Notes under the pieces: model-generated
The model's input: the letters and a program-made list of their open reading frames with translations, nothing else
Database searches by the model: none
Told to the model about the DNA's origin: nothing
In this document: piece by piece, positions 50,942-58,693 of the stretch
Layout: each line of letters starts with the position of its first letter
Position numbering within the stretch: position 1 is the first letter of the stretch
Assembly (NCBI RefSeq): GCF_008014695.1
Contig: NZ_VOXE01000003.1
Span: 186,001-250,000 of the forward strand
Length of the DNA stretch: 64,000 nucleotides
DNA from: Chryseobacterium sp.
GTDB taxonomy: Bacteria; Bacteroidota; Bacteroidia; Flavobacteriales; Weeksellaceae
Direction of reading: 5' to 3'
Made by a program: the position numbers and the translations under genes

Positions 50942-51373
50942 TTAACAGAAGGAGATCTTCTCGACTCTGTTTTGGTGCCTTCCGCCTTCAAATTCCGTAG
51001 AAAGGAAAGCATCGACCATGTTTAAAGCCAGCTCTTCTGTAACAAATCTAGCGGGAACTGCCAACATATTGGCATTGTTATGCTTTCTGGCCAGTTCTGC
51101 CAATTCCACCTCCCAACAAAGGGCACAGCGGATTCCCTGATGCTTGTTGGCCGTGATCTGAACACCGTTTCCGCTTCCACAGATCAGGATACCGAATTCA
51201 TTTTCACCGTTTTCAACCGAAGTGGCCGCTGGGTGAACAAAATCGGGATAATCCACAGAATCCCTGGAAAATGTTCCGAAATCTTTTATTTCAAATTTTC
51301 CTTCAAGATGCTTTTTTATCAGTTCTTTATAATCGAAACCGGCATGATCACACGCAATTGCTAACTTTTTCAT
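50942..51373 (-). CDS. rpiB: Ribose-5-phosphate isomerase B
   Basis: Interconverts ribose-5-phosphate and ribulose-5-phosphate in the pentose phosphate pathway. The 143-residue protein has ACDHAGFDYKE (8-18), DFGTFSRDSVDYPDF, the active-site loop GILICGSGNGVQI, and NMLAVPARF. Typical length. It is the first gene of the long minus-strand unit, with a -7 box candidate 29 bases upstream at 51403-51410. A LacA-type sugar isomerase activity is the only alternative, and less likely. Confidence 0.95.
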   Translation of the reverse strand: MKKLAIACDHAGFDYKELIKKHLEGKFEIKDFGTFSRDSVDYPDFVHPAATSVENGENEFGILICGSGNGVQITANKHQGIRCALCWEVELAELARKHNNANMLAVPARFVTEELALNMVDAFLSTEFEGGRHQNRVEKISFC

Positions 51374-51402
51374 TGCTTTTAATATAGAATTTTCAATTCT
51401 TA

Positions 51403-51410
51403 CAAATTTA
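51403..51410 (-). promoter_or_regulatory. Candidate -7 box of rpiB
   Basis: On the minus strand this reads TAAATTTG (TAnnTTTG), 29 bases before the rpiB ATG. If the following genes form one operon, this would serve rpiB through tsaB. No -33 TTG was found. Confidence 0.4.
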
Positions 51411-51919
51411 ATACTATTAAAATAAATAGGGTAGGATTGCTGAGGAAATGTTGTAAATCATTCACCACAAGTGTAATTTGGTATACAATTGGCTGAAAGA
51501 TCAGAATTTGAAAAACTTGTGAAGATGACCTCTAAAACCTGTTGATAAGTTTACAAAAGAATTGCTTTTTTAATTCATATTTAATTCATATTGGAAATTG
51601 TTTTTGGATTTTCTTAGATTTATTTTCAGAAAGTTTCGGAACGAATAAGGACAGATTTTCCATAGTTAAGTTCCCAATACTGCGATCTTCAGGACTTACT
51701 GACAAATGTTGGTAAAGGAATTATACAGCTGAATTACAAACATTTGCAATGTTAATTAAATATGAACTCACCAGCTACTCGCTGTGGCTAAATAAAGAAG
51801 AATTATTTCTCAACAAAACCACACACTACAACAACAGTATTCATATTCTTTTATATAAAAAAAAGATAATGTAGATAAGATGAGGCTTTGTGGATTGTGG
51901 ATTTTAAAGTGAAATTAAA

Positions 51920-51950
51920 TTTCAAACAAAGTGAATTAATCTTAAATTTG
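51920..51950 (+). promoter_or_regulatory. Candidate promoter of pgk
   Basis: TTTC (51920-51923, one mismatch to TTTG) is separated by 19 bases from TAAATTTG (51943-51950), a full TAnnTTTG box. It lies 23 bases before the pgk ATG. The reading frame is open upstream to a GTG at 51950, but that falls on the -7 box, which supports the internal ATG at 51974. Confidence 0.5.
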
Positions 51951-51973
51951 TGCAACTAAAAAGACGACGAATA

Positions 51974-53164
51974 ATGAAAACAATCGAAGATTTTAATTTT
52001 AAGGACAAAAAGGCTTTAGTGCGTGTAGATTTTAATGTACCGCAAAGTGCAGACCTGAAGGTAACGGATAATTCCCGGATTCAGGCTGTAAAACCTACCA
52101 TTGAAAAAATCTTGAAAGACGGCGGTTCTGTGATTCTGATGACCCACCTCGGGAGACCGCAAGGGAAACATTTAGATGAATTTTCATTAAAAAATATAGT
52201 TCCTGAAATTGAGCAGGTTTTAGGAGCACCAGTAAAATTTTGTCCTGATTGTATGGGTGAAGATGCCACGAAAATGACTGGAAATCTGAAACCCGGAGAA
52301 ATCCTTCTTCTGGAAAACCTTAGATTTTACGAAGAAGAAGAGAAGGGAGACAGCCAATTTGCAGAAAAACTTGCAAAATATGCAGATGCTTATGTAAATG
52401 ACGCATTCGGAACTGCCCACCGTGAACATGCATCTACAGCAGTAATTGCCAAATATTTTCCATCAACTAAATTTTTCGGTTTACTGATGGCCAAGGAGCT
52501 TGAAGCCATCAATAAAGTTTTGGGAAGCGGAGAAAAACCAGTTACTGCGATTTTAGGAGGTTCTAAAGTTTCCACCAAAATTACCATTATTGAAAATATT
52601 TTACCGGCCGTTGACAACCTGATCATAGGCGGTGGGATGGCTTTTACGTTTATTAAAGCGCTTGGAGGAAAGATTGGTAAATCGCTTCTGGAAGAAGATA
52701 AAATGGGTCTTGCTCTTGAAATTATTGAAAAAGCGAAAGCCCAGAATGTTAAATTATATCTGCCGGTTGATGCCATTATCGCTGATGAATTCAGTAATGA
52801 TGCAGAAAGAAAAGAAGAGGAGATATACGATATTCCAGACGGATGGATGGGTATGGATGTAGGGAAGAAAACTCAGGAGCTTTTTAATGATGTAATTATG
52901 AATTCCAGAACAATCCTGTGGAACGGACCGGTAGGTGTTTTTGAAATGCCTAATTTCTCTGCCGGAACGATTGCATTGGGAGACAGTATTGCGGAAGCTA
53001 CCAAATTAGGTGCATTTTCGCTTGTTGGGGGAGGAGACAGCGTGGCATTTGTGAAACATTTTGGTTATGAAAACAAAGTAAGCTATGTTTCAACAGGAGG
53101 TGGTGCGATGCTAGAAAGTCTGGAAGGAAAAGAACTGCCTGGAATTGCAGCCATCAACAGCTAG
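51974..53164 (+). CDS. pgk: Phosphoglycerate kinase
   Basis: Glycolytic enzyme that makes ATP and 3-phosphoglycerate from 1,3-bisphosphoglycerate. The 396-residue length is standard. Seen are the substrate loop RVDFNVP (about 17-23), TPxIK-like [38 protein letters not shown], and the C-terminal nucleotide signature [10 protein letters not shown] plus [12 protein letters not shown]. The start is the ATG giving [20 protein letters not shown], chosen for the conserved N-terminus and promoter position. Monocistronic, with a strong terminator. Confidence 0.97.
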   Translation: MKTIEDFNFKDKKALVRVDFNVPQSADLKVTDNSRIQAVKPTIEKILKDGGSVILMTHLGRPQGKHLDEFSLKNIVPEIEQVLGAPVKFCPDCMGEDATKMTGNLKPGEILLLENLRFYEEEEKGDSQFAEKLAKYADAYVNDAFGTAHREHASTAVIAKYFPSTKFFGLLMAKELEAINKVLGSGEKPVTAILGGSKVSTKITIIENILPAVDNLIIGGGMAFTFIKALGGKIGKSLLEEDKMGLALEIIEKAKAQNVKLYLPVDAIIADEFSNDAERKEEEIYDIPDGWMGMDVGKKTQELFNDVIMNSRTILWNGPVGVFEMPNFSAGTIALGDSIAEATKLGAFSLVGGGDSVAFVKHFGYENKVSYVSTGGGAMLESLEGKELPGIAAINS

Positions 53165-53191
53165 AAAAATCTTAAAATTTAGAATTAAAAA

Positions 53192-53224
53192 TAAAAGTTG
53201 CCCAAATTGGGGCAACTTTTTTAT
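53192..53224 (+). terminator. Rho-independent terminator after pgk
   Basis: AAAAGTTGCCC (53193-53203) pairs with GGGCAACTTTT (53210-53220) and is followed by a T-run, about 28 bases after the pgk stop. Confidence 0.85.
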
Positions 53225-53249
53225 TTGTTGTTTGGAGGAAAAATTTTCT

Positions 53250-53280
53250 TGAAAAATAAAAATGACTCAGTAAACTGAGC
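53250..53280 (-). terminator. Possible weak terminator of the methyltransferase gene
   Basis: CTCAG (53266-53270) and CTGAG (53275-53279) form a short stem with a four-base loop. On the minus strand a T-rich run follows. The stem is only five pairs, so this is tentative. Confidence 0.35.
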
Positions 53281-53338
53281 GTAATTTTCCTGAATATGAT
53301 GAAAATTGACTCTCAGAAACGGTTCGAAAATCGAAAAA

Positions 53339-54157
53339 CTATTTTTTTTCGATAACATATATCAAACTGGAAAATTGACCGTTTTTTGATGCTTTAAAAT
53401 TAGAAATGGCTCCGTAAATGAATCCTTTTAACCAAAATAATGGTGATTTTCTGTATTTTTCACTCAGCATCGAAATATAAAAAGAGTCGAGCAGGAGGGG
53501 TTTGATTTTTTTAATTTTCCAGTTTTGATTGTTCATCAGATTTTCCATTCCTGTTCTGGAAAAGTGGAAGACATGCCTCGGAACATCATATGCTGCCCAG
53601 TACTCCCGGTATCTTTTTGCATCATCAGATGTGTGATTGGGAACCGCAATAATAAGCAAACCATTGGATTTCAGTTTATTATAAAATAAACTTAAGATAT
53701 CCTGCTGATTTTCAATATGTTCGAAAACATGCCAGAGCGTTATCGCATCTAAACTTCCATCCTGTACTGTTTCAAGACTGCTTAATAATTGGGTTTTTAT
53801 TAATTTTTTGGAAGCGAACACACGTGCTGACTCATTGGGTTCATATCCGTAAGTTTGGAAATCCTGTTCTACGAACTTCAGAAATTCTCCTGCCCCGCAT
53901 CCATAATCCAAAACCTTTGCGCCTATAGGCAGTTCTTTTGCAAGAATATTCCTCTTGTAATTGAGGTTAAAGCTTTGAAGAAATTTATACAGTTTTTCTT
54001 TGAAACTCCCTGAATCCTGATGATGGGAAATATAGTCTTTGCTTTCGTAATAAGCTGCCATATTTTCAGGCAGGGGAGAGGTTTTCAATACGTCATTGGT
54101 TTCCGTTTCTCTTATCTCAAATATTTCTCCGGTTAGGAAATGATCCTTAATTTTCAT
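53339..54157 (-). CDS. Class I SAM-dependent methyltransferase
   Basis: A 272-residue protein with a Rossmann SAM-binding motif I VLDYGCGAGEFLKF (about 88-101) and the post-motif DAITLWHVFEHIENQ (about 134-148), typical of Methyltransf_11/23-type enzymes on small molecules or lipids. The N-terminal block (KTSPLPENMAAYYESKDYISHHQ) occurs in members linked to surface-glycan pathways in Bacteroidota, but the substrate is not shown. It starts 18 bases beyond a parS site and follows mnmG on the same strand, so it may be the last gene of that unit. Confidence 0.87.
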   Translation of the reverse strand: MKIKDHFLTGEIFEIRETETNDVLKTSPLPENMAAYYESKDYISHHQDSGSFKEKLYKFLQSFNLNYKRNILAKELPIGAKVLDYGCGAGEFLKFVEQDFQTYGYEPNESARVFASKKLIKTQLLSSLETVQDGSLDAITLWHVFEHIENQQDILSLFYNKLKSNGLLIIAVPNHTSDDAKRYREYWAAYDVPRHVFHFSRTGMENLMNNQNWKIKKIKPLLLDSFYISMLSEKYRKSPLFWLKGFIYGAISNFKASKNGQFSSLIYVIEKK

Positions 54158-54174
54158 AATGATTAATTTTCGTA

Positions 54175-54190
54175 TGTTTCACGTGAAACA
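54175..54190. other. parS centromere site (downstream of mnmG)
   Basis: The perfect 16-bp palindrome TGTTTCACGTGAAACA matches the bacterial parS consensus (TGTTNCACGTGAAACA) bound by ParB. With one flanking base each side it is an 18-bp palindrome. It directly abuts the mnmG stop codon at 54191-54193, and lies 17 bases before the methyltransferase start. Confidence 0.93.
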
Positions 54191-56053
54191 TTAACGCCCT
54201 AAATAGATTAAAAGAACATTGATATCTGCTGGTGAAACACCGCTGATTCGGCCGGCCTGAGCAATGGTTTTGGGTTTAACTTTATTCAGCTTCTGTTTGG
54301 CTTCGGAGGATAGGGAATTGATGACCATATAATCAAACTCTTCCGGAATCTTTATGGTTTCCAGGCGGTTGAGTTTGGCCACATTTTCTTTCTCTTTTTC
54401 AATGTATCCCTTATACTTGATATTGATTTCTGCCTGCTCTTTTACTTCTTCTTCAAAAGTTGCAGAGATATCTTTAATAAAATCAATATTTTCCAGCACC
54501 TGAAGGGTCATATTGGGTCTTGTAAGGATTTGTGCTGCACGGAAAGCCTGATCAACAGGAGAAGAATCAATAGTTTCAAGGATTGGATTGATAATACCAG
54601 GTTTTAAAGAAGTATCCCGTAAGAAAGCCTCCAGTTCATTGCTCTTTTTGATTTTTTCCTGCACATTGATCAGACGTTTTTCGTCTGCTAAGCCTAATTG
54701 ATAGGCTTTTTCTGTCAAACGGATATCTGCATTGTCCTGCCTTAAAAGGAGTCTGTATTCAGCCCTTGAAGTAAACATACGGTACGGTTCTTCGGTTCCT
54801 TTTGTGATCAGATCATCAATCAGAACGCCGATATATGCTTCGTCTCGGTTCAGGATAAATTCTTCTTTTCCATGAACTTTATTGTGGGCGTTTATTCCGG
54901 CCATTAATCCCTGACCAGCAGCTTCCTCGTAGCCTGTTGTACCGTTGATCTGTCCGGCGAAATAAAGATTCTCAATCAGTTTTGTTTCAAGTGTATGGTT
55001 GAGTTGAGTAGGAGGGAAGTAATCATATTCAATCGCATATCCCGGGCGGAAGACCTTTACGTTTTCGAAACCTGGGATGTATTTCATCGCTTTTAGCTGA
55101 ATATCCTCGGGTAAAGAGGAACTGAATCCGTTTACGTAGATTTCTACAGTTCTCCAACCTTCCGGTTCTACAAATAACTGGTGACGGGTCCTTTCCGCGA
55201 AACGGTTGATTTTATCTTCAATACTCGGGCAGTATCTCGGTCCAATACTCTGAATGGTACCATTGAACATCGGACTTCTGTCAAATCCTTCGCGAAGAAT
55301 ATCATGTACCTGCTCATTGGTGTAAACGATATGGCAGCTTAGCTGTTTTGTAAGTTTCGGGGTATCGGTGTAAGAGAATTTTTGAGGATTTTCGTCCCCT
55401 TTCTGTTCTTCCATTTTGGAATAATCAAGAGACCTTCCGTCTACACGTGGTGGAGTACCGGTTTTCATCCGGCCTGCTTCGAAACCCAATGACACAAGCT
55501 GTTCGGTAATCCCAAAAGCTCGGGGTTCACCCATTCTACCGCCTCCAATCTGTTTGTCCCCAACGTGGATCAGCCCATTTAGAAATGTACCGTTAGTTAG
55601 TACAACCGATTTCGCTTTGATTTGAATGCCCAAAGAAGTGGTAACACCGCACGCCTGATTGTTTTCGATGATTAGACTTTTTACCATGTCTTGAAAAAAA
55701 TCAAGATTTGGAGTGTTTTCAAGAGCAATTCTCCATTCTTCAGAAAACATCATCCTGTCATTCTGTGTACGTGGGGACCACATTGCGGGTCCTTTAGAAA
55801 GATTCAGCATTTTAAACTGAATCGCAGATTTATCTGCAATAATACCGGAATAACCGCCCATTGCATCAATTTCACGCACAATCTGTCCTTTTGCAATACC
55901 ACCCATTGCAGGATTACAGGACATTTGTCCTATCGTCTGCATATTCATTGTTATCAGGAGTGTTTTTGATCCTAAATTGGCCGCAGCAGCTGCAGCTTCG
56001 CATCCTGCATGGCCTGCACCAACAACAATGACATCATATACTTCGTTTATCAT
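54191..56053 (-). CDS. mnmG: tRNA uridine-5-carboxymethylaminomethyl modification enzyme MnmG (GidA)
   Basis: FAD-dependent enzyme which, with MnmE, forms the (carboxymethyl)aminomethyl group on wobble uridine-34 of several tRNAs. The 620-residue protein has the FAD motif VIVVGAGHAGCEAAAAAANLG (about 9-29), MSCNPAMGGIAKGQIVREIDAMGG, GTFLNGLIHVG, GRMKTGTPPRVDG, and the late PYRMFTSRAEYRLLLRQDNAD. Historically gidA lies close to oriC in many bacteria. Here it is bracketed by two exact parS sites. No MnmE gene is present in the window. Confidence 0.97.
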   Translation of the reverse strand: MINEVYDVIVVGAGHAGCEAAAAAANLGSKTLLITMNMQTIGQMSCNPAMGGIAKGQIVREIDAMGGYSGIIADKSAIQFKMLNLSKGPAMWSPRTQNDRMMFSEEWRIALENTPNLDFFQDMVKSLIIENNQACGVTTSLGIQIKAKSVVLTNGTFLNGLIHVGDKQIGGGRMGEPRAFGITEQLVSLGFEAGRMKTGTPPRVDGRSLDYSKMEEQKGDENPQKFSYTDTPKLTKQLSCHIVYTNEQVHDILREGFDRSPMFNGTIQSIGPRYCPSIEDKINRFAERTRHQLFVEPEGWRTVEIYVNGFSSSLPEDIQLKAMKYIPGFENVKVFRPGYAIEYDYFPPTQLNHTLETKLIENLYFAGQINGTTGYEEAAGQGLMAGINAHNKVHGKEEFILNRDEAYIGVLIDDLITKGTEEPYRMFTSRAEYRLLLRQDNADIRLTEKAYQLGLADEKRLINVQEKIKKSNELEAFLRDTSLKPGIINPILETIDSSPVDQAFRAAQILTRPNMTLQVLENIDFIKDISATFEEEVKEQAEINIKYKGYIEKEKENVAKLNRLETIKIPEEFDYMVINSLSSEAKQKLNKVKPKTIAQAGRISGVSPADINVLLIYLGR

Positions 56054-56069
56054 CTCTTGAAATTAAATA

Positions 56070-56085
56070 TGTTTCACGTGAAACA
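56070..56085. other. parS centromere site (upstream of mnmG)
   Basis: A second exact TGTTTCACGTGAAACA, 16 bases before the mnmG ATG (56053) and 30 bases after the ybeY stop. It shares the extended context TATGTTTCACGTGAAACATTAA in part with the first site (the identical core plus two bases before and four after). It may overlap the promoter or leader of mnmG if mnmG is separately transcribed. Confidence 0.93.
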
Positions 56086-56115
56086 TTAATGTAAGTGTAA
56101 AACATGGACCGAATC

Positions 56116-56526
56116 CTAAAGCCTCACACTTAAATAAAAATCTTCTTTTTTGCGCATTTCTGCTACCTCCAATTCTGATTTATCTTTATATCCGCACAAA
56201 TGCAAAAGCCCGTGAGCAAGTACTCTGTGAAGTTCTGAATCAAAATTTTTCTGATGGAGATCTGCATTTTCAGAAATGCGGGGCAAAGATACAAAAATAT
56301 CACCTGAAATTATTTTACCCTTTACATAGTCGAATGTAATGATGTCTGTGTAATAGTCGTGCTGAAGATAATCACGGTTTACCTGCAGGAGATATTCGTC
56401 ATCGCAGAAGATGTAGGTGATTTCACCGACTTTGCGATTTTCAGAAATGATCAGATTTTCCAGCCAATTAACGGTGGCGGAAGGGATCTTGACTTCGTTT
56501 ATATTTTCAAAGAAAAAATGTATCAT
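56116..56526 (-). CDS. ybeY: Endoribonuclease YbeY
   Basis: Metal-dependent endoribonuclease for 16S rRNA maturation and ribosome quality control. The 136-residue protein has the core AHGLLHLCGYKDKSE (104-118), which corresponds to the UPF0054 signature HGxLHLxGYDH. His105 and His109 are kept, but the third zinc ligand position holds Asp115 rather than His. I recall GYKDK in other Bacteroidota, so this may be the family's local form. It is one base after the patatin-like gene. Confidence 0.92.
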   Translation of the reverse strand: MIHFFFENINEVKIPSATVNWLENLIISENRKVGEITYIFCDDEYLLQVNRDYLQHDYYTDIITFDYVKGKIISGDIFVSLPRISENADLHQKNFDSELHRVLAHGLLHLCGYKDKSELEVAEMRKKEDFYLSVRL

Positions 56527-56527
56527 A

Positions 56528-58693
56528 TTAAAACCAATGTCCTAAAATTACACTGAAAACCCCATTATTTCTGTTTAATGAATGGCTGTAGTTAAGTTTG
56601 ATCTGCCCGAATGGTGATTTGTAGCCTGCTGTTAAACCAGCAGAGGATTCAGAAATATGGAAAATATCATCTACCTGTATGTCATTGAAAAGATTGGCCA
56701 AACTTACGGTGGCATCAAGGTAATAATTTTTATAAATTTTAAACTGGGCAGTATTAGAAGCAGTTAAGAGGTTCGATGAATCCAGTTGCCCAAACTCATA
56801 GCCTTCAAATTTAGTAAAATTGCCTAAATTTTGGTCGAAAATTCCGCCGATCCGATATTGGTAAAATTTATTGATGTCATTTCCAATGGTTAATCCGGCG
56901 AAAAGCCCAATCCTGTAAGTCAGCCATCCGGAAAGTGGAAAGTTGATCTGGGATGTAATTTTTGTCTGGAAAGTGCGGCCTTGCTGTTCGTCGCTAAGCA
57001 GATCGAGGATTTTTCCTTCTGCATTCAGAACAAATCCTCTTGTCGGAAAGCTTTTGTCATCCTGCGTATCACTTTTAATGAATACAAAAGGATTCAGAAA
57101 GTTTCTGGACCCGGAGAAGTCTGCATTGCCGCTTATTTTGGACTCAAAATAATCGTGATTGATTCCGCCGCCGATCGCAAATTTATCGCGCCATATGGAC
57201 TGTATAAAGGCTTCGTTGTGCAGCCAGTTCCAACTGTCATATACATTCGAATCAATATCCTTCAAATCAAGGGACATTCCGGAAGCATAGATTCCAAACC
57301 CGGGAATATAACCATTGTCAATAAAGTAATTGAAATAATACCGCGGCTTGTCACCCACAACAATGTCCAGTGAGACGGTAGAGTTTTTAAACAGCAGGCG
57401 TTTCGCAGTGGCATTCACCAGCAAACCTGTCTTGAATACTTCATCGTAATGAAGGCCGAATTTGACGAAAATTCGGGTGTCATCTTCAGTTACGTTTATT
57501 TTAAGGTAATTTTTATCGTTTTTCTGAATGATATCATAATTGATCAGTTTGTAATTATTCGTCGCATAAAGTTTATCAATCATTTTATTGATTCCTCCGT
57601 AAGTAAGGAGTGCGGGAAGTTTGAGGTTCATTTTTCCCGCGACATAGTTCTGTCCAAAAATTTCGTTGTTTTCCAGTACTAAACTGTCGATTTTATAAAC
57701 ATTCGAGTAAATGGAATTAATAGGAGCGCGAAGCAGATTTTCATCTTTTTTCGGAAGAAGCGAAAGTACCCGGGTGTACTTTTGTGCTTCTGCATAGCCG
57801 GAATCCAGAATGGCCTGCTTTGCATCATAACTTGTAGCGCTCATGCCCGTAAGATCAGGATGGATATTGATATCAGTGTATGCATACTGATTTTTGGTTT
57901 CTTTCTGAATTCCAAAATCAATGACCTGATTCAGTATATCAATGGCACTCTGTAAATTTGCGCGGTTTGCCAGACCCTGGCTTAAATCCACACCGATTAC
58001 AATGTCTATTCCTTTATCTTTGAGTGGTTTGGAAGGGTAGTTGATGGTCATCGCCCCGTCTATATATAAGGAATCTCCAATTTTAACCGGATCCATCAAT
58101 GAAGGGAATGCTGAACTGGCCATTATGGAACTTACCAAATCACCATTTTCGAAAACTTCCATTTTGCCGCTTTCCAGGTTGGTTGCAATGCACATAAACG
58201 GAATCGGTAATTTTGAGAAATCCTCTATTACGGAAACGTTTTTAAAGAGTTCCTTCAATAGATAAATGTTTTTCTGACCGGTTGAGATCGCTTTCGGCAA
58301 AAGATTGAACTTACCGTTCTTTACCGGAATGGTAAGAATATATTTATTAACAGATTTATTGAAAAAAGAGGTTTCCTGACGCGTTTTTTCATTCGCAATA
58401 ATGGTATAAAAGTCAGTGTCGATGACTATTTTTTCGATTTCTTTTCCGGTGTACCCGGAAGCATAAAGGCCGCCAACAATAGCTCCCATACTGGTTCCCG
58501 AAATATAATCCACCTTTACTCCCAATGAGTCAAGTACTTTCAAAACACCAATATGCGCAAAACCTTTGGCACCGCCACCGGAGAGTGATAATCCGATTTT
58601 AGGATTTTTAGGGATTACAAAGCCTTCTTTAATCTGAGCTTTTATCGAAAAACTCAGGAGAACAAGAAAGGTAAAGATGTAAAGTTTTTTCAT
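56528..58693 (-). CDS. Patatin-like phospholipase with C-terminal outer-membrane barrel domain
   Basis: A 721-residue exported protein with a signal peptide (about 1-19, SFSIKAQ). The patatin domain (about 32-320) has GLSLSGGGAKGFAHIGVL (oxyanion loop), the nucleophile GTSMGAIVGG (Ser68) and the Asp of YIDGAMTINYP (about 214). It is followed by a POTRA-like region and a BamA/surface-antigen-like beta-barrel (from about 420, ending VILGHWF). This layout resembles PlpD-type (type Vd) patatin secretion proteins, so the lipase domain probably lies at the periplasmic or surface side. The substrate is unknown. Its ATG shares one base with the murF-alr stop. Confidence 0.88.
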   Translation of the reverse strand: MKKLYIFTFLVLLSFSIKAQIKEGFVIPKNPKIGLSLSGGGAKGFAHIGVLKVLDSLGVKVDYISGTSMGAIVGGLYASGYTGKEIEKIVIDTDFYTIIANEKTRQETSFFNKSVNKYILTIPVKNGKFNLLPKAISTGQKNIYLLKELFKNVSVIEDFSKLPIPFMCIATNLESGKMEVFENGDLVSSIMASSAFPSLMDPVKIGDSLYIDGAMTINYPSKPLKDKGIDIVIGVDLSQGLANRANLQSAIDILNQVIDFGIQKETKNQYAYTDINIHPDLTGMSATSYDAKQAILDSGYAEAQKYTRVLSLLPKKDENLLRAPINSIYSNVYKIDSLVLENNEIFGQNYVAGKMNLKLPALLTYGGINKMIDKLYATNNYKLINYDIIQKNDKNYLKINVTEDDTRIFVKFGLHYDEVFKTGLLVNATAKRLLFKNSTVSLDIVVGDKPRYYFNYFIDNGYIPGFGIYASGMSLDLKDIDSNVYDSWNWLHNEAFIQSIWRDKFAIGGGINHDYFESKISGNADFSGSRNFLNPFVFIKSDTQDDKSFPTRGFVLNAEGKILDLLSDEQQGRTFQTKITSQINFPLSGWLTYRIGLFAGLTIGNDINKFYQYRIGGIFDQNLGNFTKFEGYEFGQLDSSNLLTASNTAQFKIYKNYYLDATVSLANLFNDIQVDDIFHISESSAGLTAGYKSPFGQIKLNYSHSLNRNNGVFSVILGHWF

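Larger units (their letters stand above)
51374..51973. other. 600-bp A+T-rich non-coding gap between rpiB and pgk
   Basis: The largest gap in the window, between divergent genes. It holds a -7 box for rpiB (CAAATTTA at 51403-51410, i.e. TAAATTTG on the minus strand) and the pgk promoter at the other end. An exact 11-bp tandem repeat TTAATTCATAT lies at 51570-51580 and 51581-51591. TGTTGATAA at 51540-51548 is one base from the consensus DnaA box (complement TTATCAACA against TTATCCACA). Two weaker TGTGGAT repeats lie at 51889 and 51896. I see no coding frame, RNA gene or clear hairpin. Whether any of this is a replication or regulatory element is unproven. Confidence 0.4.
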
